Assembly (NCBI RefSeq): GCF_020215705.1 | Contig: NZ_JAIWNB010000010.1 | Span: 1-64,000, forward strand | Direction of reading: 5' to 3' | DNA from: Nonomuraea aurantiaca | Lineage (GTDB): Bacteria; Actinomycetota; Actinomycetes; Streptosporangiales; Streptosporangiaceae | Length of the DNA stretch: 64,000 nt | In this document: in pieces, positions 63,043-64,000 of the stretch | Layout: each line of letters starts with the position of its first letter | Numbering within the stretch: position 1 is the first letter of the stretch | The notes under the pieces: model-generated | The model's input: the letters and a program-made list of their open reading frames with translations, nothing else | Databases searched by the model: none | What the model was told of the DNA's origin: nothing | Made by a program: the position numbers and the translations under genes

Positions 63043-63114
63043 GAGCGGCCTGGCCCAGCCCCACGCGAGCGGCCTGGCCCAGCCCCACGCGAGTGGCCTG
63101 GGGCGGCTCCACGC
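63043..63114. repeat. Three 24-bp tandem repeats
   Basis: Units at 63043, 63067 and 63091; the first two are identical (GAGCGGCCTGGCCCAGCCCC then ACGC) and the third diverges. They lie between tetR and the MFS promoter. Confidence 0.75.
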
Positions 63115-63221
63115 AAGCAGCCGACGCGCCCCGCGCAAAAGGCTGGCGCGGCTGCGCATGAGCACGCCGGACAGGTGGTTCACCGCCCCAGACGAGCACG
63201 CGTCGTTCGCGTTTCTTGATT

Positions 63222-63242
63222 TTGCACTGTTCGATCTAAAAC
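63222..63242 (+). promoter_or_regulatory. Operator-like element before the MFS gene, copy 2
   Basis: It matches the element at 62393-62413 at 17 of 21 positions, both beginning TTGCACTG and ending AAAAC. Confidence 0.55.
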
Positions 63243-63256
63243 TACGAGGAGTTCCC

Positions 63257-64000
63257 ATGCCGTTGGCCGTGTACATCCTGGGGCTGGCGATATTCGCCCA
63301 GGGCACTTCCGAGCTCTTGCTCGCCGGACTGTTGCCCGAAATGGCGGCTGACCTGGGGGTGTCCGTTCCCCATGCGGGGTTGTTGATCTCCGGGTTCGCG
63401 CTCGGGATGCTGGTGGGGTCGCCGGTGCTGGCCGTGGTGACCCTGCGGTGGCCGCGTCGTACGGCGCTGCTGACGTTTCTGGCGATCTTTGCCCTGACGC
63501 ATGTCGTAGGGGCGGTGACGCCGAGCTACGGAGTGCTGTTCGGGACCCGGGTGGTGGGGGCGTTCGTGTACGCGGGCTTCTGGGCGGTGGCGGCGGTGAC
63601 CGCCGTGGGGCTCGTTCCGGAGGGAGCGCGGGGCAAGGCCATGAGCATCGTGGCGGGAGGGCTTACCGTGGCCACCATCGTGGGGCTTCCCGCGGGGACG
63701 GTCATCGGGCAGCAGTTCGGGTGGCGGGCGGCGTTCTGGGCGGTCACGGTGCTGTCGGGCCTGGCGGCGGTCGGAGTGGCGGCCACCATTCCCGGCGGGC
63801 GGCCCGAGCCGGGGAGCGTGCCACACCTGGGGCAGGAGCTGCGGAACATGCTCAACTCCCGGCTCTGGCTCTCGTACGGGACCACGGCGCTGACGACCGG
63901 CGCGGTGCTGGTCACGTTCAGCTATCTCGGTGCGATGCTCGTCGACACGACCGGGCTGGCGGCGGGGTGGATTCCTGTGGTGCTGGGGTTGTACGGGGTG
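63257..64000 (+). CDS. MFS transporter (DHA1), 3' end outside window
   Basis: The first 248 residues show seven or more helices and the DHA1 start MPLAVYILGLAIFAQGTSEL, similar in type to the pump at 44331-45491. A loop with RWPRRTA lies between helices 2 and 3. GAGGAG lies five bases before the ATG. The gene is truncated by the window edge. The TetR gene upstream shares an operator-like element with it, so efflux induced by a TetR ligand is likely. Confidence 0.88.
   Translation, partial: MPLAVYILGLAIFAQGTSELLLAGLLPEMAADLGVSVPHAGLLISGFALGMLVGSPVLAVVTLRWPRRTALLTFLAIFALTHVVGAVTPSYGVLFGTRVVGAFVYAGFWAVAAVTAVGLVPEGARGKAMSIVAGGLTVATIVGLPAGTVIGQQFGWRAAFWAVTVLSGLAAVGVAATIPGGRPEPGSVPHLGQELRNMLNSRLWLSYGTTALTTGAVLVTFSYLGAMLVDTTGLAAGWIPVVLGLYGV

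Noticed and set aside
62255..63114. Tandem repeats as a CRISPR array
   Set aside because: Units are contiguous without unique spacers, only three to four copies, and no cas genes are present.

Overview
The window is chromosomal DNA of a high-GC actinomycete. GC-rich codon use, the purE-purK-gtrA and cyclase-PH-birA gene order, a mycothiol-dependent dehydrogenase, IdeR-type iron boxes, TANNNT boxes 6-8 nt before start codons (leaderless starts) and an actinobacterial Tad/Flp pilus operon all fit Streptosporangiales or a relative. The family assignment is inference from gene order and cannot be proved here. No tRNA, rRNA or CRISPR array was found.

Layout. (1) 0-9 kb, accessory: a secreted protein made of two FtsX-type extracellular domains; a small conserved protein; an FAD oxidoreductase; a TetR regulon (SDR + SnoaL-like protein + TetR) with three copies of one operator; two gene fragments (F420-dependent reductase, SMI1/KNR4-like) abutting at a scar; and a two-gene operon of a 2-TM peptide and an NB-ARC/TPR (NLR-like) ATPase. 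(2) 9.07-16.9 kb, an integrated and decayed element. It is bounded by two copies of the last 22 codons of an acyl-CoA dehydrogenase gene, differing only at four synonymous sites. Inside lie a tyrosine integrase, an excisionase, a 5'-truncated RepSA-type initiator, a 5'-truncated FN3-LamG-nuclease-like gene, two small proteins of unknown function, and a coiled-coil/CHAT protease gene with a frameshift. (3) 16.8-45 kb, housekeeping: acyl-CoA dehydrogenase, UDP-glucose dehydrogenase, purE/purK, a lipoprotein, GtrA, a two-component system, bacterioferritin with its ferredoxin under two iron boxes, mycothiol-linked formaldehyde detoxification, an adenylate cyclase-PH pair, biotin ligase, a YdeP-like molybdoenzyme with FdhD, an epoxide hydrolase, PEP carboxylase, an ABC exporter, acyl-CoA carboxylase beta and epsilon subunits, a NYN nuclease-like protein, alkylation repair (Ada-AlkA and Ogt), and an MFS/MarR pair. 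(4) 46-56.5 kb: a twelve-gene, tightly coupled Tad/Flp operon on the minus strand (CpaB-TadZ-CpaF-TadB-TadC-Flp-TadE-TadE-TadG, then a LysM-BTAD membrane regulator, a lipoprotein and a secreted protein), with a palindrome over its predicted start site. (5) 57-62.2 kb: a 1,734-residue EssC/EccC-like FtsK ATPase (FHA-2TM-three ATPase domains) with no ESX substrates nearby. (6) 62.4-64 kb: a TetR/MFS pair sharing an operator-like element; the MFS gene runs off the window.

Functional links: biotin ligase charges the biotin carrier used by the acyl-CoA carboxylase subunits, which with PEP carboxylase feed C3/C4 carboxylation; FdhD serves the adjacent molybdoenzyme; Bfd releases iron stored by Bfr; MscR and the MBL protein act in one operon. 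The least explained parts are the acd-targeted element with its paired repeats, the 2-TM/NB-ARC operon sharing a sequence motif, the duplicated secreted FtsX domains, and the EssC-like ATPase.
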